From Pontibacter burrus (GTDB lineage: Bacteria; Bacteroidota; Bacteroidia; Cytophagales; Hymenobacteraceae): DNA of 64,000 bases. A model generated the notes under the pieces. The model did not search any database and was not told the origin of the DNA. It saw only the letters and a list, made by a program, of their open reading frames with translations. Both the position numbers and the translations under genes were made by a program. This document shows positions 35,429 to 44,891 of the stretch, piece by piece. Numbering within the stretch: the first letter of the stretch is position 1; the number at the start of each line of letters is the position of its first letter. The DNA lies in contig NZ_JAAGWD010000001.1 in NCBI RefSeq assembly GCF_010686685.1, forward strand, positions 496,001 to 560,000, given 5' to 3'.

Positions 35429-35816
35429 TTTTGGTACGGTAGAAGGGATTTCGGTGGCGGTGGCAACTACGCCTAACGAATCGGGAGTAGATGCCTGGAG
35501 CGTTTACCTGATTAATAATAATCCTCACCCGATCGAGAATGTGCTGGTTGCCTCAAAAGGTTACGGAACTATAGACGGTCAGGAGGTAAAGACATCTGTG
35601 CTTCGGCATATGTTTGAGTATATTGATGCCAAAAGCTTTGTGCAGATAGAACCCATTGACCCGGCAATCTTCCATATAAATAACGAGTACTGGGTAAGCT
35701 ATTACATTGATCGCCAGATATTCGACAAGAAATTTATTTTTGTGCCGGATTCCATTACACAGGATAACCTGATAGAAATCAGTATGCTGAACATGCAGGG
35801 TGTTCTACACTCCTGA
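35412..35816 (+). CDS. Hypothetical protein co-translated with lipB
   Basis: The 134-residue product has no signal peptide and a mixed alpha/beta composition; the conserved-looking segments are GVDAWSVYLINNNPHPIENV and WVSYYIDRQIFDKKFIF. I recognise no family with confidence. Its start codon (ATG 35412) lies 17 bases inside lipB, so translation is probably coupled. It is conserved enough in length and composition to be a real gene, but its function cannot be inferred. A link to lipoylation through operon position is possible. Confidence 0.6.
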   Translation: MKKDIDFGTVEGISVAVATTPNESGVDAWSVYLINNNPHPIENVLVASKGYGTIDGQEVKTSVLRHMFEYIDAKSFVQIEPIDPAIFHINNEYWVSYYIDRQIFDKKFIFVPDSITQDNLIEISMLNMQGVLHS

Positions 35817-35919
35817 TTAGTTTCTGATTCAAACTATAAAAGATATTTAAGGTAGTATTTAACGGCAATTTATAGTCGGCCGGAACGTTAAAACCTGTCA
35901 GCATCTGCAAAGCAGCCCT

Positions 35920-36969
35920 ATGGAGCAGAAAGTTATACATCTGGTACTATCTTTTGCCTGGTCTTTCCTGATCGCCATATTTGCGGTACCATCTATCATT
36001 CGGGTGGCCCACCTTAAAAATATACTCGATCAGCCAAACTTCCGGACAGTACACGAGGCGCTAACTCCACGGTTAGGTGGGCTGGCTATGTTCGCCGGTT
36101 TCATGTCGGCACTCACCATTTTTGCTGACCTGAACAATGGCGTGCAGCAACTTCTGGCTGGTTGTGTTATCCTGTTCTTTATCGGGCTTAAAGACGACCT
36201 GATTGCTATTTCAGCTTTAAAGAAGTTTGCTGTTCAGTTACTGGCAACCGGCATTGTTATGTTTATTGCCGATATTCGCATTACCAGCTTTCAGGGTATT
36301 TTCGGAATAGGAGAACTGGAGGTAGGCGTAAGCTACTTTTTCACCTTTTTTGTGATAATCGGTATTACCAACTCCATAAACCTGATTGATGGATTGGATG
36401 GCTTGGCTGGTGCACTTGTAATCATTGCTTGTGCTACCTTTGGGGTCTACTTTCAGCTATATGGCGGAGCCGGCTATGCAAACTATGCGGCTGTGGCCTT
36501 TTGCCTGGTGGGGGGAGTGCTGGGCTTTTTGCGGTATAACTTTCATAAAGCAACAATCTTTATGGGAGATACAGGCTCCCTTCTTTGCGGCTTTATTATT
36601 TCAGTCTTAGCCATTCAGTTTATTGAAATGCGGCAAGTTCCGGCTGCACCTTCAGTGGCCATCGGTATATTATTCGTGCCGGTTTTTGATACGGTCCGTG
36701 TATTTGCGATTCGTATTTTTAGCGGCAAGTCGCCGTTTATACCGGATAAAAACCATGTGCACCACCGGTTGTTAGCTATAGGTTTTAGTCAGATTGGTAC
36801 TGTGCTTGCGTTGGCTGCAGTTAATATTGTTGTTATTCTGTTTGTAGTAAGCTTCAGTTCATGGGGCAATCTATACCTGCTAATCGTGATGCTGGTATTT
36901 TCTGTAATCTTCAGTATTTTTCTTGGGGTATTTAAATCCAGATTTGCGCAGCGTGTTTCCAAAGTTTAA
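35920..36969 (+). CDS. WecA/TagO-type undecaprenyl-phosphate glycosyltransferase
   Basis: This membrane enzyme transfers a phosphosugar from a UDP-sugar to undecaprenyl phosphate, starting surface-polysaccharide or O-antigen synthesis. The 349-residue protein has about ten transmembrane helices and the family motifs: GLKDDL near 90, the NLIDGLDGLAG segment near 155, FMGDTGSLLCG near 210, and the C-terminal HVHHRLLAIG near 285 that marks the WecA rather than the MraY branch. The exact sugar is unknown. Its 3' end overlaps the next gene by 17 bases, so the two are co-translated. Confidence 0.9.
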   Translation: MEQKVIHLVLSFAWSFLIAIFAVPSIIRVAHLKNILDQPNFRTVHEALTPRLGGLAMFAGFMSALTIFADLNNGVQQLLAGCVILFFIGLKDDLIAISALKKFAVQLLATGIVMFIADIRITSFQGIFGIGELEVGVSYFFTFFVIIGITNSINLIDGLDGLAGALVIIACATFGVYFQLYGGAGYANYAAVAFCLVGGVLGFLRYNFHKATIFMGDTGSLLCGFIISVLAIQFIEMRQVPAAPSVAIGILFVPVFDTVRVFAIRIFSGKSPFIPDKNHVHHRLLAIGFSQIGTVLALAAVNIVVILFVVSFSSWGNLYLLIVMLVFSVIFSIFLGVFKSRFAQRVSKV

Positions 36970-38125
36970 ATTATATCTGTGGTTTATTGGTGTCGTAATC
37001 TTTTGCCTGGCCCCTTTGCGCCCGGTTTGTGCACAAGAACTGCCCCTGGATCCTGAAAACGCGCTTACAGGCGACTGGTTGGTATATAAGAGTGGTACTA
37101 CCCAATTAATGCCATACGTTGCCGGCGCTGAGTCCGAACATCATGCAGTGCACCAATGGGTGCGTATTTCTCCCGATACTCCCTTCCCGCTCTCTTTTAC
37201 TGTGCAGAAGGGCCTTTGTCTGTTCCTGAACAATAAGCTGCTGTTTGTAGCAGATTCAACAGCTTCTTACAGGCTTAACCTGTCAGATTATGTGCGCGGC
37301 CTGGTACCAGTGGATGGTAAGTACCTGCTGACAGTTTGGCATCCGGAGCAGCCGCCTGTTGTATCAGCCTTTAGAAGCGCCGAGCCGGTAAACCAATTAC
37401 AACAGCAACAGGATGGGCAGATAGCTTATAAAATCCATGCAAGGGAAACTATTAACCTGAATGCTTTTACCATTTTCATGTTACTGATAGGATTGCTGTA
37501 TGGCAGCCTGAGAAGCAATTATCCTGGTGATTTCAGTAGTCTCTTTAATCTTAGTTCCTTTTTCAGGGTTAGCTCGTTGCAGGAAGGGTTTCTGGCTAAG
37601 CCAATCAGCTCATGGTCAAGTATTTTGTTCGTGCTTGTATTTTCGCTGTCATTATCGCTGCTGATTGCCGCAATCCATACAGGCGTGCAGTATGTGCAGT
37701 TACTTAATCAGTTTTTCCCTGTTTCAACAGCCGACATAACCACCAGAATTTTGTTCTATACGGTCCTTATCTTTTCTTTCATCCTGCTAAAATACCTTTT
37801 CCTCAAAATGATGGGATTTATTTTTGGATTGGAAGATATTGTGCAGCTGCAGTACCAAGAGTTTGTGAGAACTATACTTTTTCTGGGTATTTTTATGCCA
37901 GTGATTGTGTTGATTTACCTTGCATTTAATGCCAGTATGCCCGGTATTATACTTTTAATTTCTAATTTGGCGGTTGCATTATTGTTAGGAATCACGATTG
38001 TACGTGTTTTTGCAACAGTAAATACGAAAGCTCCTGTACAAAATCTGCATTTATTTTCATACCTTTGCGCCACAGAAGTTATTCCGCTGGCAATAATACT
38101 TAAATTGATTGTGTTTAACTTTTAA
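36953..38125 (+). CDS. DUF4271 membrane protein
   Basis: This 390-residue protein begins with an N-terminal signal peptide (ending VCAQ near residue 30), then a periplasmic stretch, and four to five transmembrane helices from ~170 on. The end of the membrane domain matches DUF4271, typically encoded just before hemD in Bacteroidota. Function unknown. I start at GTG 36953 because it gives a normal signal peptide; the longer reading from TTG 36923 adds ten residues that are just the overlapped end of the glycosyltransferase gene. It overlaps that gene by 17 bases. Confidence 0.75.
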   Translation: MFPKFKLYLWFIGVVIFCLAPLRPVCAQELPLDPENALTGDWLVYKSGTTQLMPYVAGAESEHHAVHQWVRISPDTPFPLSFTVQKGLCLFLNNKLLFVADSTASYRLNLSDYVRGLVPVDGKYLLTVWHPEQPPVVSAFRSAEPVNQLQQQQDGQIAYKIHARETINLNAFTIFMLLIGLLYGSLRSNYPGDFSSLFNLSSFFRVSSLQEGFLAKPISSWSSILFVLVFSLSLSLLIAAIHTGVQYVQLLNQFFPVSTADITTRILFYTVLIFSFILLKYLFLKMMGFIFGLEDIVQLQYQEFVRTILFLGIFMPVIVLIYLAFNASMPGIILLISNLAVALLLGITIVRVFATVNTKAPVQNLHLFSYLCATEVIPLAIILKLIVFNF

Positions 38126-38183
38126 AAACACAAATTCTTGGTATTGCAGCGGTGTCAGAAGTGATACATTAAGAACCGCATAT

Positions 38184-38978
38184 ATGGTTGAGAGCAAAGC
38201 AAAAGGGAGCGCGAATCCTGAAAGACACAAAGTACCTATTAAAAGTATACTGGTAACACAGCCGCAGCCTACCACTGACAACTCTCCTTATGTTACGATA
38301 GCTGAAAAGTATGGCATTAAAGTAGACTTCAGAGCATTTATTGAAGTAGAGCCGGTGCCATTTAAGGAGTTCAGAAAAGATAAGGTGGATATCCTGTCGC
38401 ACACCGCAATTATTTTTACGAGCCGTAACGCTGTAGACCACTTCTTTAGAATCTGCCAGGAGAGCAAGATAGAAATGCCTGCTGATATGAAGTACTTCTG
38501 TATTTCTGATCAGACAGCTTATTATCTGCAGAAGTATATTGTGCTGCGCAAGCGTAAGCTTTTTGTAGGCGAAAAAACAGCGAAGGATCTTTTTGAGGTG
38601 ATTAAGAAGCATAAGAATGAGAAATTCCTGTTCCCATGCTCTAACATCCGCAAAGACGATATTCCGGCTTTTATGGCTGCCAACAAGATCAAATTCACAG
38701 AAGCGATTATCTACAAAACTGTAGCGGCTGACCTTTCGGATCTGGATGATGTAACATACGACTGCCTGGCATTTTTCAGCCCGTCTGGTATTACATCTTT
38801 GTTCGCAAACTTCCCGGATTTTAAACAGAATAACACCCGTATAGCTGCATTTGGCCCTACCACAGCCAAAGCCGTACGCGATGCCGGATTAGAACTGGAC
38901 ATCGAGGCGCCAATGCCAAACGCACCTTCTATGACAGGGGCAATAGAAGTTTATATTCAAAATCAGAAGCAGAAGTAA
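38184..38978 (+). CDS. hemD: Uroporphyrinogen-III synthase
   Basis: HemD closes and inverts ring D of hydroxymethylbilane to make uroporphyrinogen III, the branch point of heme and cobalamin synthesis. The 264-residue protein shows the family's weak but typical signatures: ILVTQPQP at the start, AIIFTSRNAVDHFF near 85-98, and CLAFFSPSGITSLFANF near 190-206 with the GPTTAKAVRDAG segment after it. The order DUF4271-hemD is common in Bacteroidota. I start at ATG 38184 because the ORF upstream of it is only a frame extension across the DUF4271 end. The T9SS genes start about 160 bases on. Confidence 0.85.
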   Translation: MVESKAKGSANPERHKVPIKSILVTQPQPTTDNSPYVTIAEKYGIKVDFRAFIEVEPVPFKEFRKDKVDILSHTAIIFTSRNAVDHFFRICQESKIEMPADMKYFCISDQTAYYLQKYIVLRKRKLFVGEKTAKDLFEVIKKHKNEKFLFPCSNIRKDDIPAFMAANKIKFTEAIIYKTVAADLSDLDDVTYDCLAFFSPSGITSLFANFPDFKQNNTRIAAFGPTTAKAVRDAGLELDIEAPMPNAPSMTGAIEVYIQNQKQK

Positions 38979-39140
38979 AAAAAGCGTTTCTGCTGCAACT
39001 TTTATTTAGGAAATCCATAATACTAAACGCAAAGATAAGGGAGTACTAATTTCCTTGTTTTTGCGTTTTAGTGTATAAGTAGTATATTTAATTCCATATA
39101 CTTCTACAAATTCCTTACCTCGGCATTGTTGCGGTTGCCT

Positions 39141-40115
39141 ATGAAAAAGCTTCTACCCTTGTGTATACTGTTGTTGCTCGTTTTTGGCTATAAGGCACAA
39201 GCGCAGCAACAGCCGCAATTTACCCATTATAGTTTTAATGGAATGCAGCTGAGCCCTGCTTATGCCGGCATTACAAACCGCCCCGAGGTAATGAGTATTT
39301 TTCGTTACCAGTGGCTGGGCTATAATGCTACTTTTGACGATGGAGGGGCGCCACAAACGTTACTGCTTACAGCGCACACTCCTGTCAGACTGCTACGCGG
39401 AGGTGTAGGACTGACTTTGATGCGCGATAAAATTGCGAATACTACCTATACTACTGCTGCCCTTTCCTACTCTTTTCATATACCTGTTGGTGAAGCGAAA
39501 CTTGGTTTGGGTATACAGGGGAATGTGAACAATATCAAGAAAGGTAGCTACAGAGCAATTGATGATAACGACCCGAGCGTGCCATACAACAGTTCGGACT
39601 CAAAATATGACCTGGGAGCTGGGATTTGGTATGAATCGCAAACATTTTATGCCGGCGGAGGGGTAACAAACCTGCTGCATTCGGAGTATGAGTTTGCAAA
39701 CCAGCAGGACGGTGTAGGAGACGATAAGAAGGGAAATGTGCTGAGCGAGAATCATATTTACGTGACGGCAGGTTACCATTTGCCACTTACCCGTGAGTTT
39801 GTACTTACACCGATGGCCTTGGTGAAGCACGATACAGAGACTTTTTCGTTTGATGCAGGTGCTAAGGTAACCTATAGCGAAAAATATTGGGCCGGAGTGA
39901 ACTACCGTCATCAGGAAGCTGTTGGTGCGCTTGTTGGGATGGGTTTATTCACAGATAATTCATTAAGAGTAGGATACGCATTTGATTTTACAGTATTTGA
40001 TAAAGTGGCCAAAGCGCCAACATCACATGAAGTGATGCTTTCTTACAGGCTGCCCGAGCCTGCAGTGCGCTTTAAGCCACCAGTAAGAACGCCGCGATAT
40101 AACTTCAGCAGATAA
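39141..40115 (+). CDS. PorP/SprF family T9SS outer-membrane protein
   Basis: PorP/SprF proteins are outer-membrane beta-barrels that link the type IX machinery to cargo or the PorE adaptor. The 324-residue product has a signal peptide (1-22, ending AQAQ), then the family opening QPQFTHYSFNGMQLSPAYAG, whose NPAYAG-like segment is a hallmark, and many short beta strands ending LPEPAVRFKPPVR. The start is ATG 39141; the frame extends five codons upstream only through TTG. It is directly upstream of gldK, as in many Cytophagales, so this is the SprF/PorP of the core locus. No terminator is seen before gldK, 234 bases away. Confidence 0.92.
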   Translation: MKKLLPLCILLLLVFGYKAQAQQQPQFTHYSFNGMQLSPAYAGITNRPEVMSIFRYQWLGYNATFDDGGAPQTLLLTAHTPVRLLRGGVGLTLMRDKIANTTYTTAALSYSFHIPVGEAKLGLGIQGNVNNIKKGSYRAIDDNDPSVPYNSSDSKYDLGAGIWYESQTFYAGGGVTNLLHSEYEFANQQDGVGDDKKGNVLSENHIYVTAGYHLPLTREFVLTPMALVKHDTETFSFDAGAKVTYSEKYWAGVNYRHQEAVGALVGMGLFTDNSLRVGYAFDFTVFDKVAKAPTSHEVMLSYRLPEPAVRFKPPVRTPRYNFSR

Positions 40116-40349
40116 CCGTCAAATACATGAAAAAGCTTATATAGCTTAAAAGTGCAATTCATGAAATAATACAGAAAAAAATAGTGATCTATCTGTAAAA
40201 TAATCCCTTAATAAAGCCGTTCAAAAATAATAAATAAGTGTAGCAAGTAAATGTTTGTTTATTTGGTACTAAACAATATATATTTGCTACACCAGTGAAA
40301 ATGTGCCAAGAATACTTTGCTAAAAATTTTACCTTTTTTAAGAGTGATC

Positions 40350-41375
40350 ATGAACAAACTATTTAAGCTGTCTTCCTTTGCTCTGGCGGTGCTGCTGCTT
40401 GCAGGATGCGGTTTGAGAAACAGACCACAAGGAGACCTGATAGGCTCGCAGGACCGTCCGGACTATAATGCACAGCAGATCCCTTATGGTATGGTTGCGT
40501 GCCCGGGAGGTACCTTTCATATGGGCCAGGCCGATGAAGATATAGCCGCAACAATGGCTAACCTGAACAAGCAGGTTACTATTGGAGCCTTCTATATGGA
40601 TGAGACAGAGATCACAAATAATGAATACCGCCAGTTTATGGAGGCAATCATGCAGGACTCTCTGGATATTCTTGGCGAAGCCTGGGTGATGGAAACCCTT
40701 TATCCTGATACTACTGTTTGGGTACGAGACTTCTCTTATCACATGGGGGATCCACTAATGGAATACTATTACTCGCATCCGGCATTTGATGACTATCCGG
40801 TGGTAGGCGTAGACTGGTTTGCAGCAAGGTATTTCTCTGACTGGCGCTCAAAACTGAAAAACCAGGCAAATGCTGAAGAAGGGATGGCTCCTATGCCAAG
40901 CTTTAGATTGCCTTCAGAAGCGGAGTGGGAATATGCAGCCCGCGGTGGACGTGATGTAACTGTTTATCCTTGGGGTGGCCCTTACCTGCGTAATGCGAAA
41001 GGTTGCTTGCTGGCAAACTTCAAGCCTGGCCGTGGCGACTACTATAGCGATGGCTTCTCTTACACTGCACCGGTAGCACAATACTTCCCGAACGACTTTG
41101 GCTTGTATGATATGGCTGGTAACGTTGCCGAATGGTGCGAAGACGACTATGCTGATGCCTACGTGCCAATTACTTGGGACCTGAACCCTGTTTACAGAGA
41201 TCCGGCTGGCCTTGAAACCAGAAAAGTGGTTCGTGGTGGTTCATGGAAAGATATCGCTTACTTCCTGGAGACAGGTACCCGTAACTTCGAATACCAAGAC
41301 TCTTCCAGATCATATATTGGCTTCCGTAATGCGATGGTTTACATCGGCAGATCATCAGGAAGAGAATTCAGATAA
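40350..41375 (+). CDS. gldK: T9SS ring lipoprotein GldK (PorK)
   Basis: GldK forms, with GldN, the periplasmic ring attached to the outer membrane in the type IX secretion system. The 341-residue product has a lipoprotein signal with lipobox LAGC (Cys19) and a formylglycine-generating-enzyme (SUMF1-like) domain: PGGTFHMGQ, RLPSEAEWEYAARGG, GNVAEWCEDD and VVRGGSWKD are all visible. The fold is used structurally here, not as a known enzyme. I start at ATG 40350; the TTG at 40317 would add residues before the signal peptide. The gene is followed by gldL, gldM and gldN in the standard order. Confidence 0.96.
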   Translation: MNKLFKLSSFALAVLLLAGCGLRNRPQGDLIGSQDRPDYNAQQIPYGMVACPGGTFHMGQADEDIAATMANLNKQVTIGAFYMDETEITNNEYRQFMEAIMQDSLDILGEAWVMETLYPDTTVWVRDFSYHMGDPLMEYYYSHPAFDDYPVVGVDWFAARYFSDWRSKLKNQANAEEGMAPMPSFRLPSEAEWEYAARGGRDVTVYPWGGPYLRNAKGCLLANFKPGRGDYYSDGFSYTAPVAQYFPNDFGLYDMAGNVAEWCEDDYADAYVPITWDLNPVYRDPAGLETRKVVRGGSWKDIAYFLETGTRNFEYQDSSRSYIGFRNAMVYIGRSSGREFR

Positions 41376-41447
41376 GAACATCCCCTATTTTATTAATACT
41401 CCACAAAACCCAAACACAATCGTTCACACTTTAATTTAGAAAACAAA

Positions 41448-42251
41448 ATGAGTAACAAGAAGGAACGCAGCTTCATATACGACGTGCTGATGCCGAAAGT
41501 ATACGGTCTTGGCGCTGCTGTCGTAATTATTGGTGCACTTTTCAAAATCCAGCACTGGCCAGGTGCTGACGTTATGCTTATTGCTGGTCTTGGAACAGAG
41601 GCAATCATCTTTGCTCTGAGTGCTTTCCAGCCACAACCGCACGATCCGGACTGGGCAAGAGTATATCCACAACTTGCTGATGACTACAGCGGAGATGCTA
41701 TATTACCAGCAACTACAGCTGCTTCGGGTGGCAATGGTCTTACCCGCAAACTGGATGATATGCTGCTTGATGCAAACATTACGCCAGAAACTATTAATTC
41801 TTTAGGTTTAGGTCTTAACAGATTAAGCGATACAGCCGCGCAGCTTGCCGATGTAAGCCATGCTGCTTCAGCTACATCGGACTATACTTTAAAAGTACAG
41901 GAAGTTACAGGTTCATTAGACAAAATGAACGTAGCTTATGCAACTACTTCTGAAGCCCTTGCACAGATGGCTGGCTCTACAGTTGATGCCAAAGAGTATC
42001 ACCAGCAGATCCAGGGTATGACCAAGAATCTTGGTGCACTAAACGCAGTGTATGAAATGGAACTACAGGATGCTAACAACCACCTGAAGGCCATGAACAA
42101 ATTCTATGGTAACCTGAGCATGGCGATGGAGAATTTAACTGATGCCAGCAAGGATACAGAACAATTCAAGCAGGAAGTTTCTAAGCTTACACAGAACCTA
42201 CACTCACTTAACACAGTGTACGGAAACATGCTTACTGCTATGAGAGGCTAG
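41448..42251 (+). CDS. gldL: T9SS inner-membrane motor protein GldL (PorL)
   Basis: GldL with GldM makes the proton-driven rotary motor of the T9SS and gliding. The 267-residue protein has two transmembrane helices at ~18-32 and ~42-60, with IGALFKIQHWPGA between them. Lys33, His36 and Glu51 (in GTEAIIFALSAF) correspond by position to charged residues that are functionally important in the F. johnsoniae protein; this is a family-based match by eye. A long cytoplasmic helical region follows. No CTATAG palindrome occurs in the gene. It is 72 bases after gldK and 59 before gldM, in one operon. Confidence 0.96.
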   Translation: MSNKKERSFIYDVLMPKVYGLGAAVVIIGALFKIQHWPGADVMLIAGLGTEAIIFALSAFQPQPHDPDWARVYPQLADDYSGDAILPATTAASGGNGLTRKLDDMLLDANITPETINSLGLGLNRLSDTAAQLADVSHAASATSDYTLKVQEVTGSLDKMNVAYATTSEALAQMAGSTVDAKEYHQQIQGMTKNLGALNAVYEMELQDANNHLKAMNKFYGNLSMAMENLTDASKDTEQFKQEVSKLTQNLHSLNTVYGNMLTAMRG

Positions 42252-42310
42252 TCAGGCCTTACTTATTGTTCTAATTCAAAAACGAAAACAACAGTTAAAT
42301 AAGGTAAAAA

Positions 42311-43912
42311 ATGGCTGGAGGAAAAGAGACACCTAGGCAGAAGATGATCGGTATGATGTACCTGGTACTGACCGCACTTCTGGCCCTACAAGTGAACTCG
42401 GCTATCCTGATGAAATTTCAATTCCTCGATCAAAGTTTGATGGGGGTAAATGATAAAACAGTTACGGATAATACCGGAGTTCTGAACAGCATAAATGCTG
42501 CTGTAAAAGAAATGGGTGAAACTGCTAAAGACAAGCAGGTTCTTACAAGTGCGCAGCAGGTTAGACAGAAGACATCTGAAATGGTTAGCTATATCCGTGG
42601 TTTGCGCGAGAAATTAGTGAATGAAACTGGTGGAGTAAACCCAGATGATCCGAATCAGTATGCTAACCCGAATGCAGAGGATAAAGTAGCTATTATTATG
42701 ATTGGTGCAGCCAATAAAAATAATGGTGCTGCATACGAGCTGAAGGATAAGCTTAACGAATATGCAAAGTTCCTGAAGGGCTTTAACCCAACTATGCCGG
42801 CAACACTGGCAAATGATGGCAAAGAAGATCCTGTTGCGAAAAACGATAAAACACAGCGTAACAAAGACTTTGCAGAGCTAAATTTTGAAAATACGCCACT
42901 TGTAGCAGCACTGGCTGTTCTGTCGCAGAAAGAAAGCGAGATACTGAAATATGAAGCTGATGCTTTACAGAAGCTGGCGAATGAAGTAGGTGCAGAGAAA
43001 ATTGTAGTAGATCAGATCTTTGCAATGGCACGTGCTGAATCCAAAACTGTAGCAGCTGGTACTAAGTACAAGGCAGACCTGTTTATTGCAGCTTCTTCTG
43101 AGTCTATTAAACCAGAAATGCGTTACAGAGGTCAACCACTGAAAGTAGTTGATGGTAAAGGACAGGTCGAGTTCGTTGCATCTGCTACAAACTATGATGC
43201 TGAAGGTAACTCAAAGCAAACTTGGAAAGGCGAAATCACCATCAGACAAAAAGGCAAGGATACTACTTATGTAGTAGAAGAAGAGTACATCGTAGCTAAG
43301 CCTGTCATTCAGGTTCAGTCTGCTGCTGTACAGGCCTTATACTTCAGATGTGCAAATGAGCTGAACATACAGGTGCCAGCACTGGGTGCTACTTACGACC
43401 CGAGCTTTAACGCAACAGGTGGACAAGCTGTAAAGGGCGCTAAAAAAGGCCTGGTAACAGTAATTCCTAGTTCAACAGAAGTTAAGCTTACTGTAAGCAG
43501 CAACGGAAACGCAATTGGCACTGAAACATTTAAGGTTCGTCCGATACCAAAGCCTACGCTTACACCGTTAGTAAATGGACGTCCGCTGGATGTTAGACGT
43601 GGTCTGCCAGCTCAGGCAATCAGACAGGTTAACATTGAAGCGATTGCAGATGAAGGTTTTAAACAATTATTACCTAACGAAGCACGTTTCAGAGTTACAA
43701 AGTGGAAAGCTTACCTGGTACGTGGTGTAAACCCAATTGATCAGATAGAAGTGAATGGGCCATCAGAGAACCTTTCGCGATTTGCACAGAAAGCCAGCAA
43801 AGGCGACCGTGTAGTAATTGAAGTTCTGGATGTAAAACGTCTGAACTACAAAGGAAGCGTGGAAGATATCAACGTAAGTGGTGAAACCAACTGGACCATT
43901 CCACTGAATTAA
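42311..43912 (+). CDS. gldM: T9SS periplasmic motor protein GldM (PorM)
   Basis: GldM reaches from the motor through the periplasm to the GldK/N ring and transmits torque. The 533-residue protein has one N-terminal transmembrane helix (~15-33, MMYLVLTALLALQVN) preceded by the conserved MAGGKETPRQKMIG start, and a long periplasmic part built from helical and beta-rich domains, ending in Ig-like domains (for example IPKPTLTPLVNGRPLD). No CTATAG palindrome is visible. It sits in the conserved gldKLMN order with a 21-base gap to the gldN start codon. Confidence 0.97.
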   Translation: MAGGKETPRQKMIGMMYLVLTALLALQVNSAILMKFQFLDQSLMGVNDKTVTDNTGVLNSINAAVKEMGETAKDKQVLTSAQQVRQKTSEMVSYIRGLREKLVNETGGVNPDDPNQYANPNAEDKVAIIMIGAANKNNGAAYELKDKLNEYAKFLKGFNPTMPATLANDGKEDPVAKNDKTQRNKDFAELNFENTPLVAALAVLSQKESEILKYEADALQKLANEVGAEKIVVDQIFAMARAESKTVAAGTKYKADLFIAASSESIKPEMRYRGQPLKVVDGKGQVEFVASATNYDAEGNSKQTWKGEITIRQKGKDTTYVVEEEYIVAKPVIQVQSAAVQALYFRCANELNIQVPALGATYDPSFNATGGQAVKGAKKGLVTVIPSSTEVKLTVSSNGNAIGTETFKVRPIPKPTLTPLVNGRPLDVRRGLPAQAIRQVNIEAIADEGFKQLLPNEARFRVTKWKAYLVRGVNPIDQIEVNGPSENLSRFAQKASKGDRVVIEVLDVKRLNYKGSVEDINVSGETNWTIPLN

Positions 43913-43933
43913 TTTTTGAAGCTTACAAGGAAT

Positions 43934-44794
43934 ATGAAAGTAGTAAAAGCATTAGGTATAGCAGCAGGCATTTTCCTGGGCATGAATGCGATGGCGCAGC
44001 AGGTATCTACCACTGCTACCAGCAGTCCATCCGCCAGACCAATTCCGGAACATGATGTATTGTTCAGGAAAACAGTATGGCGCAAGATAGACCTGCGCGA
44101 AAAGCAGAACAGGCCGATGTTTTCTGAAAACAGGGAAATTACTAAAATCATTATGGATGCTGTAAAAAGCGGAGAGCTGACAGCCTATGCAAATGATTCA
44201 GTAAGCAAGCCCTTAACCCGCGAAGAATTTGCTTCGAACATGACCAAGCAGGAAGCTGCTTCAGGTTTGAGCGAGGAAGAAATTGCAGCTGGTTTCGGAA
44301 ACCAAAAAGAGGAGGAGAGTGCATGGGGCGCAGCGCTTGGTGGAAATAATGCCAATGCGAATGCAGGACCTGCAACAAACGAGTATTTCGCAAAGGAACT
44401 ATACCTGCTCGAACTGAAAGAGGATGTGGTATTTGATAAGAAACGTTCCAGAATGTATCATGACATTCAGACGATCACGATCAAAATACCTGCTACTTCA
44501 AATGAACTTGGCATAGAAAATACACTGGCATCGTTTAAAATGAGTGATCTGGTACGCGTATTCCGTAACAATCCGGAAACTGCTATCTGGTATAACGCAC
44601 AAAACAATGCCCAGCATAAAAACCTGGCAGATGCTTTCGATTTATGGCTGTTCAGCTCATACATTACAAAGATATCTAACCCAGGCGACAGAGCTTTAGC
44701 TGATATGCATGGCGCAGGTGCGAAAGGCCTGTTAGCAGCTCAGGAAGCACTGGAAGCGCTGATAGAATATGAATACAGCTTGTGGAGCTACTAA
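43934..44794 (+). CDS. gldN: T9SS periplasmic ring protein GldN (PorN)
   Basis: GldN forms the periplasmic ring with GldK. The 286-residue product has a signal peptide (ending AMAQQ) and the family segment EHDVLFRKTVWRKIDLREKQ (near 40-60). The C-terminal domain includes ALIEYEYSLWSY. I start at ATG 43934, which is preceded by AAGGAAT, a good Shine-Dalgarno-like sequence; the earlier TTG at 43916 is less likely. The gene ends the gldKLMN group and is followed by a long palindromic terminator. An Asn-rich linker (NNANANAGPATNE) lies near residue 140. Confidence 0.95.
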   Translation: MKVVKALGIAAGIFLGMNAMAQQVSTTATSSPSARPIPEHDVLFRKTVWRKIDLREKQNRPMFSENREITKIIMDAVKSGELTAYANDSVSKPLTREEFASNMTKQEAASGLSEEEIAAGFGNQKEEESAWGAALGGNNANANAGPATNEYFAKELYLLELKEDVVFDKKRSRMYHDIQTITIKIPATSNELGIENTLASFKMSDLVRVFRNNPETAIWYNAQNNAQHKNLADAFDLWLFSSYITKISNPGDRALADMHGAGAKGLLAAQEALEALIEYEYSLWSY

Positions 44795-44809
44795 TAGCTA
44801 CTCAGCTTA

Positions 44810-44852
44810 AAATAAAAAAGGAGACCAGTAATTTGGTCTCCTTTTTTATTTT
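44810..44852. terminator. Bidirectional terminator after gldN and uvrC
   Basis: An 18-bp nearly perfect stem (44810-44827 with 44834-44852) with A and T tails on both sides. It ends the T9SS operon on the plus strand and the uvrC transcript on the minus strand. Confidence 0.92.
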
Positions 44853-44891
44853 AAGGCTTTTACATCAACTATAAACTGTAATAGCGATAAC

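Noticed and set aside
39038..39140. Riboswitch (for example cobalamin type) between hemD and the T9SS genes
   Set aside because: No conserved riboswitch core words or long paired stems are visible in this 160-base gap.
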